A DNA stretch of 64,000 bases from Chryseobacterium formosense (GTDB taxonomy: Bacteria > Bacteroidota > Bacteroidia > Flavobacteriales > Weeksellaceae), in the NCBI RefSeq assembly GCF_900116415.1, contig NZ_FPAP01000002.1, forward strand, positions 620,001 through 684,000, given 5' to 3'. The notes under the pieces were generated by a model. The model had not been told where the DNA came from. It saw only the letters and a program-made list of their open reading frames with translations, and ran no database searches. The translations under genes and the position numbers were made by a program. Shown here piece by piece: positions 1-9,439 of this stretch. Position 1 is the first letter of the stretch; each line of letters starts with the position of its first letter.

Positions 1-1
1 T

Positions 2-478
2 ATCGAGGACGTAACTACTAAAAAGAAGGTGAGCATCGGGAATTCAAGCCAGGTAAGTCTTTTGGATAATATCGCCATGTTTACTTTTGATAAAGAAGTT
101 CCTTTGTTTGAAGTATTCGAAAACATTGCTAAAAACCACGATTATAAAGAAGCGCTTTCTCACAAATCTTCAGAAGATGAGTTGAAAGAATTTATGGGTG
201 CATCTCTTCCAAATTATGATACTGAAAGAGTATATAATTCTGACATCAAAAAATTAGCTCAATGGTATAACATTCTTCACAAAGCAGGCTACATCACTCC
301 TGAAAGTTTTGTAAAAGCAGAACCTGAAACTGTTGACGGAGAAGCTACAGAAGAGGTAAGCATTGAAAAAGAAGCTCCAAAAAAAGCTCCAAAAGCTGAA
401 AAACCTGCAGCTCCAAAAGTAAAAGCAAGTACAGGAGCAAAAGCTGCTACAAAAAGTACACACAGAAAAATGGGATAA
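2..478 (+). CDS. DUF5606 domain protein, 5' end cut by window
   Basis: The reading frame is open from base 2 (I-E-D-V-T-T-K-K-K-V), so the GTG at 29 is internal and the true start lies upstream of the window. The visible 159 residues hold a compact N-terminal part (SIGNSSQVSLLDNIAMFTFD) followed by a Lys/Ala/Pro-rich low-complexity tail (about the last 45 residues, with repeated KKAPK/KPAAPK blocks). This is the pattern of the small Bacteroidetes DUF5606 proteins, whose function is not known. The basic tail could bind nucleic acid, but that is only a guess. A hairpin terminator follows directly. Confidence 0.85.
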   Translation: MEDVTTKKKVSIGNSSQVSLLDNIAMFTFDKEVPLFEVFENIAKNHDYKEALSHKSSEDELKEFMGASLPNYDTERVYNSDIKKLAQWYNILHKAGYITPESFVKAEPETVDGEATEEVSIEKEAPKKAPKAEKPAAPKVKASTGAKAATKSTHRKMG

Positions 479-498
479 TATATCCTGAATATTATATA

Positions 499-528
499 AA
501 AACCTTGTCAGAAATGATGAGGTTTTTT
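499..528 (+). terminator. Rho-independent terminator after the DUF5606 gene
   Basis: AAAACCT pairs with AGGTTTT, with an inner TCA/TGA pair and a GAAA loop. The stem is followed by a run of T on the plus strand, about 20 bases after the stop codon at 478. Confidence 0.8.
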
Positions 529-610
529 GTTTCAAGACAAAATAACAATACAGAAGATTTGCCGTAAATTTGTACTTCTTAACCTAAACCTTAATCTCAA
601 CCTCAATTAG

Positions 611-1384
611 ATGAATACCAAACAGGAAAAACTCGAAGCTTTCGGAAGACTTTTAGATATTATGGATGATCTTCGTGAAAAATGTCCATGGGATCAGAAG
701 CAGACTCTTCAAACGTTACGTCATTTAACGTTAGAAGAAACCTACGAGCTTTCTGATGCGCTTTTACAGGAAGATTTAACGGAAATTAAAAAAGAATTGG
801 GAGATGTTTTGCTTCATTTGGTTTTCTATGCTAAAATTGGTTCCGAAAAAGGCAGTTTTGATATTGCTGATGTCATTAATTCTTTGAATGAAAAACTGAT
901 TTTCCGTCATCCTCATATTTATGGAGATGTTGAAGTGAAAGATGATGAAGAAGTAAAGCAGAACTGGGAAAAATTGAAACTAAAAGAAGGCAACAAATCT
1001 ATTTTGGGTGGTGTTCCTAAAGGTTTGCCGAGTTTGGTAAAAGCATACCGAATTCAGGATAAGGTAAAAGGAATTGGTTTTGAATTTCACGACGCTGAAG
1101 ATGCGTGGAAAAAAGTAGACGAAGAAATTCAGGAGTTTCATGCGGAGACCGATTTAGACAAAAAAGAGCAGGAGTTAGGCGATGTGTTTTTCTCACTAAT
1201 CAATTATGCCCGAATTTCAGGGATAAATCCTGATTCAGCATTAGAAAGAACAAATTTAAAGTTCATTTCAAGATTCCAGAAAATGGAACAGCTTACAGCT
1301 GAAGCAGATTTAAAATTAGCCGATATGACTTTAGAGGAAATGGATCTGTTTTGGGAAAAAGCAAAGCTTCAAGATAAAAATTAA
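611..1384 (+). CDS. mazG: Nucleoside triphosphate pyrophosphohydrolase MazG
   Basis: This 257-residue protein is a two-domain MazG of normal length. It hydrolyses (d)NTPs to NMP and pyrophosphate in the cytoplasm and is thought to clean the nucleotide pool. The N-terminal domain shows the family hallmark CPWDQKQT near residue 25 and the metal-binding EETYELSDAL helix with a following KKELGDVLLHLVFYA. The C-terminal half repeats the pattern (EEIQEF ... KEQELGDVFFSLINYAR). The start is an ATG after an A/T-rich leader. The stop overlaps the start of the next gene by one base (TAATG), so the two are probably translated from one message. Confidence 0.95.
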   Translation: MNTKQEKLEAFGRLLDIMDDLREKCPWDQKQTLQTLRHLTLEETYELSDALLQEDLTEIKKELGDVLLHLVFYAKIGSEKGSFDIADVINSLNEKLIFRHPHIYGDVEVKDDEEVKQNWEKLKLKEGNKSILGGVPKGLPSLVKAYRIQDKVKGIGFEFHDAEDAWKKVDEEIQEFHAETDLDKKEQELGDVFFSLINYARISGINPDSALERTNLKFISRFQKMEQLTAEADLKLADMTLEEMDLFWEKAKLQDKN

Positions 1385-2463
1385 TGAAAGTAAATCATCC
1401 TGTGCAAAACAGATTTCAGTACATCATTGAAATCAAAAAGACAGAAAGGAAATGGCATTTTCCTTTACTGGCGGCTTTGTGCATCGGGACGCCATTGCTT
1501 TTGGGTTGGCTTATAGAAAAACCTGACTTTGGAAGCTTCTCAAGTTTGGGAGCATTAACGATTCTTTACTTCACGCAGGCTCCGATCAGTCAAAGAATGA
1601 TTCATCTTGCGGTTTGTTCCTTTGGAATGATTTTCTCATTTGCGGTGAGTTTATGTTTGGGATTTAATATCTATTCTGCCGCCTTTGCCTTAGGAATTGT
1701 GGCTTTTCTCTCACATTTTATAACAAATTATTACAAAATTCCACCTCCCGGAAATTTCTTTTTCATTATGGTTGCGGCAATGGCGAGTAATTTTCAGTTT
1801 AATATCGAATTGATTCCTACAAGGATCGGTCTTTTTGCGATGGGCGCCATTCTTTCCTGTTCATTTGCATTTATTTATTCTGTTTTTGTCGAGAAATCTG
1901 CGGTCATCAATCTTCCCAGAAGAACATTCAGGAAAAGACGATATACAAAGTTCGTAGAAAGTGGGATAATCGCTGTTTTTATGATCTTAACTTTGATCAT
2001 CGGGCATCTGTTAGAATTTAAAAATACCTATTGGATTTCCATTTCAACAATTGCTATCATTCAAGGGAGAAATTTTGAGCATGTACGGCAAAGAAATCTC
2101 CATCGAATTATCGGAACTTTCGTAGGTCTCGGTTTGGCTTCTGTTATTCTTTATTTTGATCCAGAAAAAATTGTGATGATTTTTATTATTATGATTTTAC
2201 AATATGTTGTTGAACTGATGATCGTGAGAAATTATGGGTTTGCAGTTGTTTTTCTTACACCCTTAACAATTTTACTGGTAGAAACCGGAAGTCACATTCA
2301 TCATGATGTTACCGAATTAATGCAGGCAAGACTGATCGATACTGTAATCGGAAGTTTAATGGGTTTATCAGCAGGATTCTTACTCTACCATCAGCAAACC
2401 ATCAATAACCTGGAGAAAAGCGTAAGATTTTCTTTTTTTCAGTTTAAAAAATTGAAGAAGTAA
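1384..2463 (+). CDS. FUSC-family inner membrane protein
   Basis: The 359-residue protein has two blocks of hydrophobic helices. The first runs from about residue 25 to 170. The second, from about 190, contains the sequence GHLLEFKNTYWISISTIAII, typical of the FUSC / aromatic-acid-exporter-like family, where a short polar stretch follows the first helix of the repeat. Homologues are linked to efflux of aromatic acids or other small molecules, but the substrate here is unknown. It starts at the ATG that overlaps the mazG stop, so it is co-translated with mazG; whether the two share a physiological role is unclear. Confidence 0.8.
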   Translation: MKVNHPVQNRFQYIIEIKKTERKWHFPLLAALCIGTPLLLGWLIEKPDFGSFSSLGALTILYFTQAPISQRMIHLAVCSFGMIFSFAVSLCLGFNIYSAAFALGIVAFLSHFITNYYKIPPPGNFFFIMVAAMASNFQFNIELIPTRIGLFAMGAILSCSFAFIYSVFVEKSAVINLPRRTFRKRRYTKFVESGIIAVFMILTLIIGHLLEFKNTYWISISTIAIIQGRNFEHVRQRNLHRIIGTFVGLGLASVILYFDPEKIVMIFIIMILQYVVELMIVRNYGFAVVFLTPLTILLVETGSHIHHDVTELMQARLIDTVIGSLMGLSAGFLLYHQQTINNLEKSVRFSFFQFKKLKK

Positions 2464-2598
2464 AAAATATTTAAGCCATTAAGATTTATGTAATGATTGA
2501 GAAGTTTAAGAAATATCAAAATATATTCATTATCAGTCATCTTAAATCAGATTTATCTGAAACTTAAAAAATCTTATCCACTGAAATAACTTAATGTT

Positions 2599-2606
2599 TA
2601 AATTTG
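2599..2606 (+). promoter_or_regulatory. Candidate Bacteroidetes -7 promoter element
   Basis: TAAATTTG matches the Bacteroidetes -7 consensus TAnnTTTG and lies 22 bases before the ATG at 2629. No clear TTTG/TTG element at the -33 spacing was found, so support is only partial. Confidence 0.4.
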
Positions 2607-2628
2607 AATATTAAATAAAAAGGAAGTT

Positions 2629-3495
2629 ATGAAATTCAACTATATTTTCGCCCTGTTTTTACTAAGTTGCAATCCTAAAGCACAGGATTCTGCAATAAAA
2701 AGTGATGCCTTGAAGACAGAGTTTTCTCTTCCCAAAAAGCTAAAAGAAGTTTCGGGAATTGCACTTTCCCAAGACCAAAAAACTATTTGGGCAATTGAAG
2801 ATGCAGGAAATAAAAATGTAGTCTATGGTTTAGATTTAAAAGGAAACCTTATTGCAGATGTTTTGGTAGAAAATACAGAAAACAACGACTGGGAAGACAT
2901 TACAAAAGATAAAAACGGAGATATCTACATCGGAGATTTCGGAAATAATGAAAATGACAGACAGAATCTTTCCATTATAAAATTAGATTTGAAAAACGGT
3001 TCTCAAACGTCAACAAAGGTCGTTCAGACAACGAAGTTTCATTACGAAGGACAAAACGAATTTCCACCGAAAAAATCAAACTTGCTGTACGATTGTGAAG
3101 CTTTTGTAGAAAGAGACGGAAGTTTTTATCTATTTACAAAAAACAGAAGCAAAGGATTTGACGGAACTTTTTTAGTCTTCCAGATTCCAAATAAAGAAGG
3201 TGATTTTGAAGCAAAATTAATAGGAAAGCTGAAACTGGAAGGTGGCTTTAATGATGCTGCTATTACTTCAGCTGCGATTAATTCTAAAGATCAGATTGTA
3301 CTTCTAACGCACAAGAATATTCATGTTCTTTCCGGATTCACAACAAATGATTTTAATTCAGCTAAAATTCAGAAAATCTCTCTGGATCATAATTCACAAA
3401 AAGAGGCAGTTGTTTTTTTGGATGACAAAACTCTGCTAATCGCCGATGAAAAGGATAAAAATGAAGGTGGGAATGTTTATCGTTTTGGATTGTAG
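2629..3495 (+). CDS. Predicted beta-propeller lipoprotein
   Basis: The 288-residue product begins with a short signal ending in a lipobox-like LLSC, so it is probably an envelope lipoprotein. The body has repeated blades such as EVSGIALSQDQKTIWAIEDAG, NDWEDITKDKNGDIYIGDFG and NDAAITSAAINSKDQIVLLT. This resembles the SdiA-regulated / esterase-like phytase type of beta-propeller. No catalytic residues can be assigned. A candidate promoter lies 22 bases upstream and the gene has its own A-rich ribosome-binding region (AAAAAGGAAG). It may be a single-gene unit. Confidence 0.6.
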   Translation: MKFNYIFALFLLSCNPKAQDSAIKSDALKTEFSLPKKLKEVSGIALSQDQKTIWAIEDAGNKNVVYGLDLKGNLIADVLVENTENNDWEDITKDKNGDIYIGDFGNNENDRQNLSIIKLDLKNGSQTSTKVVQTTKFHYEGQNEFPPKKSNLLYDCEAFVERDGSFYLFTKNRSKGFDGTFLVFQIPNKEGDFEAKLIGKLKLEGGFNDAAITSAAINSKDQIVLLTHKNIHVLSGFTTNDFNSAKIQKISLDHNSQKEAVVFLDDKTLLIADEKDKNEGGNVYRFGL

Positions 3496-3533
3496 TTGAT
3501 AATAGATTATTTTCGCAGTTGTTAAAAATAATT

Positions 3534-4328
3534 ATGAAAAAACTATTATATATTCTACTTGCTTTCGCTGTTATTTCATGTAGTGGAACTGATGATATTT
3601 TACAAGAAGAAACTTCTCAAAATAATTCTTCGGAATTACAACCGGATAAGATTTGGGTTTATTATGCCGAACTTCCTATTATAACAAATGTAAACCAAGA
3701 TTGGAATTATAAATTTCTCTATGAAAATGGGCTTTTGAAAAGAATGACCGGAAGATTAAATAAAGTAAATTCGGGAGGTTCTAATATTTATTTTTTTTCC
3801 AACGATATATATACAAGTGTCTCTTACTTACCTAATCAGGTTGTTGTCGAACATTCAGAAATGCATGATGGAGTAAAGAAAATTGTTCATAAATTGCAAA
3901 ATAATAAATTGATTAAATCTGAAGTTTATAATAATTACAACGAGATTTATCAAGTTAAAAACTATTCATACGAAGCAAATAAAATATCGGTTCATACAAA
4001 ATGGTACTCTTGGGATACTTATGATACCTATTTCTTTGATTCTAATAAAAACCTGATTAAAAGTGAAAAACTAGAGCTTTCAGGAAATGTTCAGACTAAG
4101 CTGACTAAAACGGATTATTTGAACTTTGATACAGCTAAAAATCCGTATAAAAAGCTTTCATTATTAAATGAAAATTTTTTCGTGAAAAGTTTGTCAGAAA
4201 ATAATTACAGAAAGATATCTTATACAACTCAATATTTACCAAATGACCCTCAGATTTTGCCAGGAAACGGATATAATGAATGGACGTATCAATATAATTC
4301 TGACGGGCAAGTAGTATTATCTCATTAG
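3534..4328 (+). CDS. Hypothetical lipoprotein
   Basis: I do not recognise a family. The start is placed at the ATG at 3534 because MKKLLYILLAFAVISCSG is a complete lipoprotein signal with the lipobox VISC; the TTG five codons upstream would add charged residues before it. The body has repeated short beta-strand units (Y.YE.....NKI or Y.FDSNKNLIKSE), as seen in cell-surface YD-like or DUF4595-type lipoproteins of Bacteroidetes. The gene ends at a bidirectional terminator shared with the convergent gene. Confidence 0.6.
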   Translation: MKKLLYILLAFAVISCSGTDDILQEETSQNNSSELQPDKIWVYYAELPIITNVNQDWNYKFLYENGLLKRMTGRLNKVNSGGSNIYFFSNDIYTSVSYLPNQVVVEHSEMHDGVKKIVHKLQNNKLIKSEVYNNYNEIYQVKNYSYEANKISVHTKWYSWDTYDTYFFDSNKNLIKSEKLELSGNVQTKLTKTDYLNFDTAKNPYKKLSLLNENFFVKSLSENNYRKISYTTQYLPNDPQILPGNGYNEWTYQYNSDGQVVLSH

Positions 4329-4332
4329 AAAT

Positions 4333-4363
4333 AAAAAAGAAAACCATTTCGGTTTTCTTTTTT
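4333..4363. terminator. Bidirectional terminator between convergent genes
   Basis: A 13-bp perfect stem (AAAAAAGAAAACC / GGTTTTCTTTTTT) around the loop ATTTC lies between the plus-strand lipoprotein gene and the minus-strand phosphoesterase gene. It carries A and T runs on the correct sides to end transcription in both directions. Confidence 0.85.
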
Positions 4364-4394
4364 TATTTTGTGATATTCTTTTCTTTAGACTTCT

Positions 4395-7300
4395 CTAAAA
4401 ATTCATTCCCACACCGCCGGAAATTCTTCCTCCATCCGAACCGATGAAATAATCTAGTCTTGCAGAGAAAGATTCCAAAAGATTTAACCAAAATCCTGCA
4501 CCAACACCTTGATGCCATTTGTCAGACTGTTCTTTGTCTATCCATACTCTTCCCAAATCGTAACCTACCAAGATCCCCATATTGGTCGGAACAATATTGT
4601 TCTTCACCCTACCAAAATCCCAACGGACTTCTGCATTGTTGACCAAATACGATTTTCCGGCAAACCTTTCATTTCTATAAGCGCGCATTCCGTTGTTTCC
4701 GCCAATGGCTGCAGCTTGGTAGAATTCAAAATTATTATTGTTGATGATCATTGCATTCGTTGAGTTGGCAAAAACAAATCTTCCCTGCTTATCAATTCTT
4801 TTAAAAAGATTCATCGTTCCCTGGAATGTTGCGAAATTTCTGTCGAAATCCTGTAAATTGGTTTTCCAGCCTGCATTTAAAATTAATTCCAAGCCTAACG
4901 TAGGAAAAGCATTATTATCTAAATTTTTAAAGCTAAACGTGTAATTTGCTCCTCCAAACTGTTGATTATTGAAAACTTCAGGTCTTACATCGGGAGAAAC
5001 GGCTACAAAACGATCATCATTTCTCTGAACTTTAGCATTTTCAAAAGTTAACTGAAACTGATGTTTCAGATTAAGCCAGCTTGTTTTTGAAATGGAAGGT
5101 GCAAATTTAATCTGCGAAATTCTCACACGGTTATAATCTCTGTTGTCCTCATCCGCATCGTTTAAGCTTTCGTTTCCTAAACCAAAAAATGTTCGAGCAA
5201 AATGTGGAGTCGTGTAAAGAGCATCAATTCCTGCATCCCAACCGAAAATTGCTTTTTTGAAAACTCCTTTATAGCCAAGATTAAACCCACCAGTTGCAGT
5301 GTATAAATTGGCGCTTAAGCTGTGTTTCTGTGTAAAGCGGTCACGAATGAAATTGTTGACGGTATAGTTTGCTACAATCCCTAAAATTACTCCGTCATCA
5401 GGGTTGAAATTCGCATTCGGATACCCTGCAAAGAAATTATATTTCGGATGTTTCCAGTTATAGGTATTCACATTATAATCATCAGAAATTCTTTTTAAAG
5501 CTCCTTTGGTTTCGTACGTATTTTTCTGAGATTTAAAATCATAAATTTTAACGTTTCTTCCATTGGAAACTTGATAAACATCGTGATTATAACCGCCAAT
5601 TAATCGAATGTTGGTCTTTGATTTCCCATCACCCGAAACTTCGTAAATATCATCATCATCCAAACCATAGATCCAAAGTTCCTTTGTTTTTTTGCCGTCA
5701 TAATTTTTCTCAAAGACCAGCTCTTCAGTTTTATCCTTATTGATTTTGTATTGCTTTACATCAACGGAGTTTTCATTTTTAACGATAACAAATTTATCTT
5801 TGTCTAAAGTACCCACCAATGGAACTTTTTCCTGAAGAATGTGATAATATTCAACTGCATTTGCATCGATTTTCTCTTTTCTCAGCTTTAATTTTCTCTG
5901 AATATCGGCAATTGTTTCGTCCTGAACTTCTTTCGGAAGATTTTTAAAGGCATTGTCGATATCGGTATCCGTAAGATTTTTTTGAATAAATTTTGCCTGA
6001 TTGCTCCAATCCTGTTCCGTAGAGCCTTTCAGGAAAATTAAATCTAAAGGATAAGGTTCCATGTTTACCCAACGTACATTTTTAATTTCATCTTTAAAAG
6101 ATTTCATGTGACGAATCATCGGAATATTCATGATAAAGAAAAAAGCAGCACCGTCATAATTGCTGAAAGCCTGATCTCTGTCTCTTGGAATCGGTTTGTA
6201 AATAACTTTGTTACCGACTTTATATTCAGCCCATTTCCATTGGTCTTCGTGGCGATCCCAATCTCCGATCAGCATATCAAAAATCCTGGCTCTGATGTAC
6301 AAAGCCTGGTCCACAGAATATTTGCTGTCTTTTCGCATATTTTTCAGAACATCTGAAGTTGAAACAATATCTGTAGCATTGTCAAGCGATTGCAAAGTTT
6401 TTGGGTCAGAAGAAAAACGTTCTTCGATCATGTATAATTCATCGCCATAGTTTTCATTGTATTTTCCTAAAGATTTTTGCTTCGGAATATAATATAATTC
6501 GGGATTGCTGTGGAAAATTCCTAACTTATCAATCATATTATTGACTGCAAAACCTGTAAAAGGATGATTGGTTGTATAAAAATCGAGGAGAAATCGTTCA
6601 GCGAACGTATTGTTTAATTCGTTTCCGAAATCATTTTTCTTAAAAGCTTGTGCGTTGAGAAAGCGAACTGCACTTTTCTTGATTCCGCGCATTACAAATT
6701 CCTGTCCGTCATTGGTTCTTAAACGTAAACTGTTCGACTGATTTCCGCCACCTTCTCGTACCGGTGAATAACCGGGATTCATGTCAGAAAGATCTTTAGT
6801 TTGCGCATTAATCGGAAGTGAGTAATATTTTCTGTAATGTTCTCCCCAAAGCCAGCGGTAGATTTTCCCTTTTTGAGTCATCTTCTCGGCGTAAACGGCA
6901 GAAGTATATGTTGCCGGAAGTGAGCTTGGAAAATTATTTTCAAATATTTTTGGTTTAGAAATAACAGAAATCTGTGTCAGTTTTTCTAGCTTATTATCTT
7001 TGGTTGAAAAATATTCAACGTCTGAACTGAGGTCTTTTCTTAAATTTAAAACAGCAAATCCGCTTCCGCCGTAAGAGAAATCGGTTTTCTCAACAATCGT
7101 TGAAGGGTCGGTTTTTGAGCCGGCTCCGCTAATGATTTGTCTGATATTTCGGTCTGCATGATATTGCAAATTATGATCGTGCCCGGAAACGAAAATTACA
7201 TTTTCTTTATCCTGAACAATACTCTTGATTCTGTTGGCAAAATCTGCGTAATGTCTGTTGCTGATGTCTTCCATGCTTGCTCCGGAAGAACTTCTTAAAG

Positions 7301-8108
7301 TTGTAAGAACAGTAGCGACTCCGGGAACTGGAACTTTACCGTTAAAAGCTGAAAGATGTGATTTTGCAGTATTAAAACCGGCATGAACGCCCGAGCTGAT
7401 TACGGGATGATGAAGCGCAACAATAATTCTTTTGTCCTGATTTTTAGTAATTAAATCTTTGAATTCGGTGTAAAGGTCGTCTCTGGTTTTGATATCGCAG
7501 CCTTTGTTGATTCCGGGTTGTTTATCCCAGTTAATTAAAGCCCATTCAGAATCAATAACGATGAGCTTAATGTCTTTTGTTAAATTAATATCATCAATCG
7601 GGCAGGAATTTTTAGGCAAAAAAGATTTTTTATCGTTCAGATAAGATTTTACAAATTCTTCCTGAGCTTTTAATCCGTCTAAACCGTGATACCAGTCATG
7701 ATTTCCTGGAATAACCAATGTTTTGCCTTTAAAATTTTTGGTAATTGAAAGCTGGTTTTCCATTTTTTCTTTGGCTAGAGGATAGCCACTGTCGCTTTCT
7801 TTTGGCATTCCGAGAGGGTAGATGTTGTCACCCAAAAAGATCAGCATCGAATTGCTGTTGGCAGAATCAATCTTATTTTTAAGAAAATTCAAAGTGTGCT
7901 GAGCCTGAATTTCTTCCGCATTTCCGGCATCTCCAACCAGGAAGATCTGAAAATCGTTATCCGTTTTTATTTCAGATTGCTGCAGCTCATGTAAGTTTTT
8001 ACCTTTTTTTACGTTGTAGGTAGCACAAGATAAAAGAAGTCCCGAAAGGAGAAGTGTTTTTCCTGCCGGAGCTATTTTTTTTAAATAAGATTTAAAGGAT
8101 AAATTCAT
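4395..8108 (-). CDS. Metallophosphoesterase fused to an outer-membrane beta-barrel
   Basis: The 1237-residue protein starts with a lipoprotein signal (LLLSC, Cys28). A calcineurin-like metallophosphoesterase follows, with all metal-binding blocks in order: GDAGN at 59-63, GDN at 93-95, GNHDWYHG from 135, HHP at 233-235 and GHDHN from 309. After a long middle region (about 400-880), the last 330 residues form a BamA/TamA-like surface-antigen (D15) barrel ending in an aromatic/Phe residue (GRISGGVGMNF), the usual outer-membrane insertion signal. It probably displays or releases a phosphatase at the outer membrane. Such fusions are common in Flavobacteriia but their substrate is unknown. It is divergent from the HD gene, with only about 25 bases between the starts. 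Confidence 0.85.
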   Translation of the reverse strand: MNLSFKSYLKKIAPAGKTLLLSGLLLSCATYNVKKGKNLHELQQSEIKTDNDFQIFLVGDAGNAEEIQAQHTLNFLKNKIDSANSNSMLIFLGDNIYPLGMPKESDSGYPLAKEKMENQLSITKNFKGKTLVIPGNHDWYHGLDGLKAQEEFVKSYLNDKKSFLPKNSCPIDDINLTKDIKLIVIDSEWALINWDKQPGINKGCDIKTRDDLYTEFKDLITKNQDKRIIVALHHPVISSGVHAGFNTAKSHLSAFNGKVPVPGVATVLTTLRSSSGASMEDISNRHYADFANRIKSIVQDKENVIFVSGHDHNLQYHADRNIRQIISGAGSKTDPSTIVEKTDFSYGGSGFAVLNLRKDLSSDVEYFSTKDNKLEKLTQISVISKPKIFENNFPSSLPATYTSAVYAEKMTQKGKIYRWLWGEHYRKYYSLPINAQTKDLSDMNPGYSPVREGGGNQSNSLRLRTNDGQEFVMRGIKKSAVRFLNAQAFKKNDFGNELNNTFAERFLLDFYTTNHPFTGFAVNNMIDKLGIFHSNPELYYIPKQKSLGKYNENYGDELYMIEERFSSDPKTLQSLDNATDIVSTSDVLKNMRKDSKYSVDQALYIRARIFDMLIGDWDRHEDQWKWAEYKVGNKVIYKPIPRDRDQAFSNYDGAAFFFIMNIPMIRHMKSFKDEIKNVRWVNMEPYPLDLIFLKGSTEQDWSNQAKFIQKNLTDTDIDNAFKNLPKEVQDETIADIQRKLKLRKEKIDANAVEYYHILQEKVPLVGTLDKDKFVIVKNENSVDVKQYKINKDKTEELVFEKNYDGKKTKELWIYGLDDDDIYEVSGDGKSKTNIRLIGGYNHDVYQVSNGRNVKIYDFKSQKNTYETKGALKRISDDYNVNTYNWKHPKYNFFAGYPNANFNPDDGVILGIVANYTVNNFIRDRFTQKHSLSANLYTATGGFNLGYKGVFKKAIFGWDAGIDALYTTPHFARTFFGLGNESLNDADEDNRDYNRVRISQIKFAPSISKTSWLNLKHQFQLTFENAKVQRNDDRFVAVSPDVRPEVFNNQQFGGANYTFSFKNLDNNAFPTLGLELILNAGWKTNLQDFDRNFATFQGTMNLFKRIDKQGRFVFANSTNAMIINNNNFEFYQAAAIGGNNGMRAYRNERFAGKSYLVNNAEVRWDFGRVKNNIVPTNMGILVGYDLGRVWIDKEQSDKWHQGVGAGFWLNLLESFSARLDYFIGSDGGRISGGVGMNF

Positions 8109-8134
8109 ACATTTACATTAAGAAAAATTCTGTG

Positions 8135-9295
8135 ATGAGCATCTTAGACAAAGCTAAAAATTATGTTGAAAACTTATTCAAAGATAAACTATCTTCTGTT
8201 TACTTTTATCATAATTTTATTCATACCACATACGCTGTTCAGAAAGCAGATGAAATCATAAAACATACCAGTATCTCTGAAACAGACAAAGAAAAAGTGT
8301 TATTGGCATTATGGTTTCATGATGTTGGCTTTACCGACTGCAATGCAGAAGGTCATGAGAAGCGCAGTGCGGTTATCATGAGAGAATTTTTGAAGAAAGA
8401 TAACTTTTCAGACGAATATATTGATGAGGTTTCAAAGCTGATTCTTTCTACCGAAAAATATCACCAACCTCAAGGTTTACTGGAGGAAATCATGAAGGAC
8501 GCTGATTTCAGTCACTTTGCAAGTCCGTTTTACAATGATTCGGCGGAAGCTTTGCGTAAAGAATGGGAACTGACAGGCGGAATGTGCTTTTCAAATGACG
8601 AGTGGAACGAAATGAATGTGGATTTTCTGAAAAATAAACACAAATATTTTACTGATTACGCCAAAGAACATTGGGAGCCTTTGAAAATGAAAAATGTAAA
8701 AAAGTTGGAAAAAAAATTGGATAAAGAAGAAAAACCAAAGAAAGATTCAGATAAAAAAGATCAGAAATCGGATAGAAGTGTTGATACTCTGTTCAGAGTC
8801 ACGTTGAATAATCACACAAGATTGAGTGATATTGCAGACAGTAAAGCGAATATTTTACTTTCGGTAAATGCGATTATTATTTCGGTTTGTCTTTCGGTTT
8901 TGGTTCCAAAGCTGGATGCTCCGAAAAATACGCATTTGATTATTCCGACATTTTTTCTTTTGATTTCAAGTGTTTTAACAATTATTTTTGCGATTCTTTC
9001 GACAAAACCGAATGTGACGAAAACCAATTTTACAAAACAGGATATTGCAGACCGAAAGGTAAATCTTCTGTTTTTCGGAAATTTTCAGCAAATGCTTTTT
9101 GATGATTTTAATAATTCGATGAAAGATCTGATTAAGGATCGTGATTATATTTACGATTCTCTGACGAAAGACCTGTACTTTTTAGGAAAGGTTTTAGACA
9201 GAAAATATAAGCTTCTTTCGGTGACGTATCAGATTTTTATGGCAGGAATTGTGATTTCTGTACTGTCTTTTGCATATGCGTTTTTGACTTTGTAA
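8135..9295 (+). CDS. HD-domain hydrolase with C-terminal Pycsar-like membrane module
   Basis: Residues about 1-160 form an HD phosphohydrolase domain: YHNFIH, the FHDVGF doublet near 70 and KDADF near 130. A charged Lys-rich linker (about 185-215) leads to a membrane module beginning LFRVTLNNHTRLSDIADSKA, then two hydrophobic hairpins and a last helix at the C-terminus. That module matches the DUF5706/PycTM type of Pycsar effectors, where a cyclic pyrimidine nucleotide triggers membrane damage. No cyclase gene lies next to it, so a defence role is not shown; HD plus PycTM proteins are also found without a cyclase. ATG at 8135 is preferred, but a GTG directly precedes it at 8132. Confidence 0.75.
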   Translation: MSILDKAKNYVENLFKDKLSSVYFYHNFIHTTYAVQKADEIIKHTSISETDKEKVLLALWFHDVGFTDCNAEGHEKRSAVIMREFLKKDNFSDEYIDEVSKLILSTEKYHQPQGLLEEIMKDADFSHFASPFYNDSAEALRKEWELTGGMCFSNDEWNEMNVDFLKNKHKYFTDYAKEHWEPLKMKNVKKLEKKLDKEEKPKKDSDKKDQKSDRSVDTLFRVTLNNHTRLSDIADSKANILLSVNAIIISVCLSVLVPKLDAPKNTHLIIPTFFLLISSVLTIIFAILSTKPNVTKTNFTKQDIADRKVNLLFFGNFQQMLFDDFNNSMKDLIKDRDYIYDSLTKDLYFLGKVLDRKYKLLSVTYQIFMAGIVISVLSFAYAFLTL

Positions 9296-9316
9296 TTTTT
9301 GAAATGTTTTTTCATA

Positions 9317-9385
9317 GCGCTCCTACGGAGCGCACCGCAATAATACGATCTTATTTTCTACACACATTTTGCTCTTATGGAGCAA
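9317..9385. repeat. Two short palindromes between convergent genes
   Basis: GCGCTCCTACGGAGCGC (9317-9333) and TTGCTCTTATGGAGCAA (9369-9385) are palindromes with the same layout (GCTC-5 bases-GAGC). They fill the gap between the convergent HD and GAF genes. They look like two members of a REP-like family and could also end transcription. No T-run follows directly. Confidence 0.55.
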
Positions 9386-9439
9386 TGGTAAGTTGTATTT
9401 TATAAGGATGACTGTTTTGTTTTAAAACAGAATTATTAT

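Noticed and set aside
3519..3533. TTG start five codons before the lipoprotein gene at 3534
   Set aside because: It would place LKII before a complete lipoprotein signal; the ATG is better placed.
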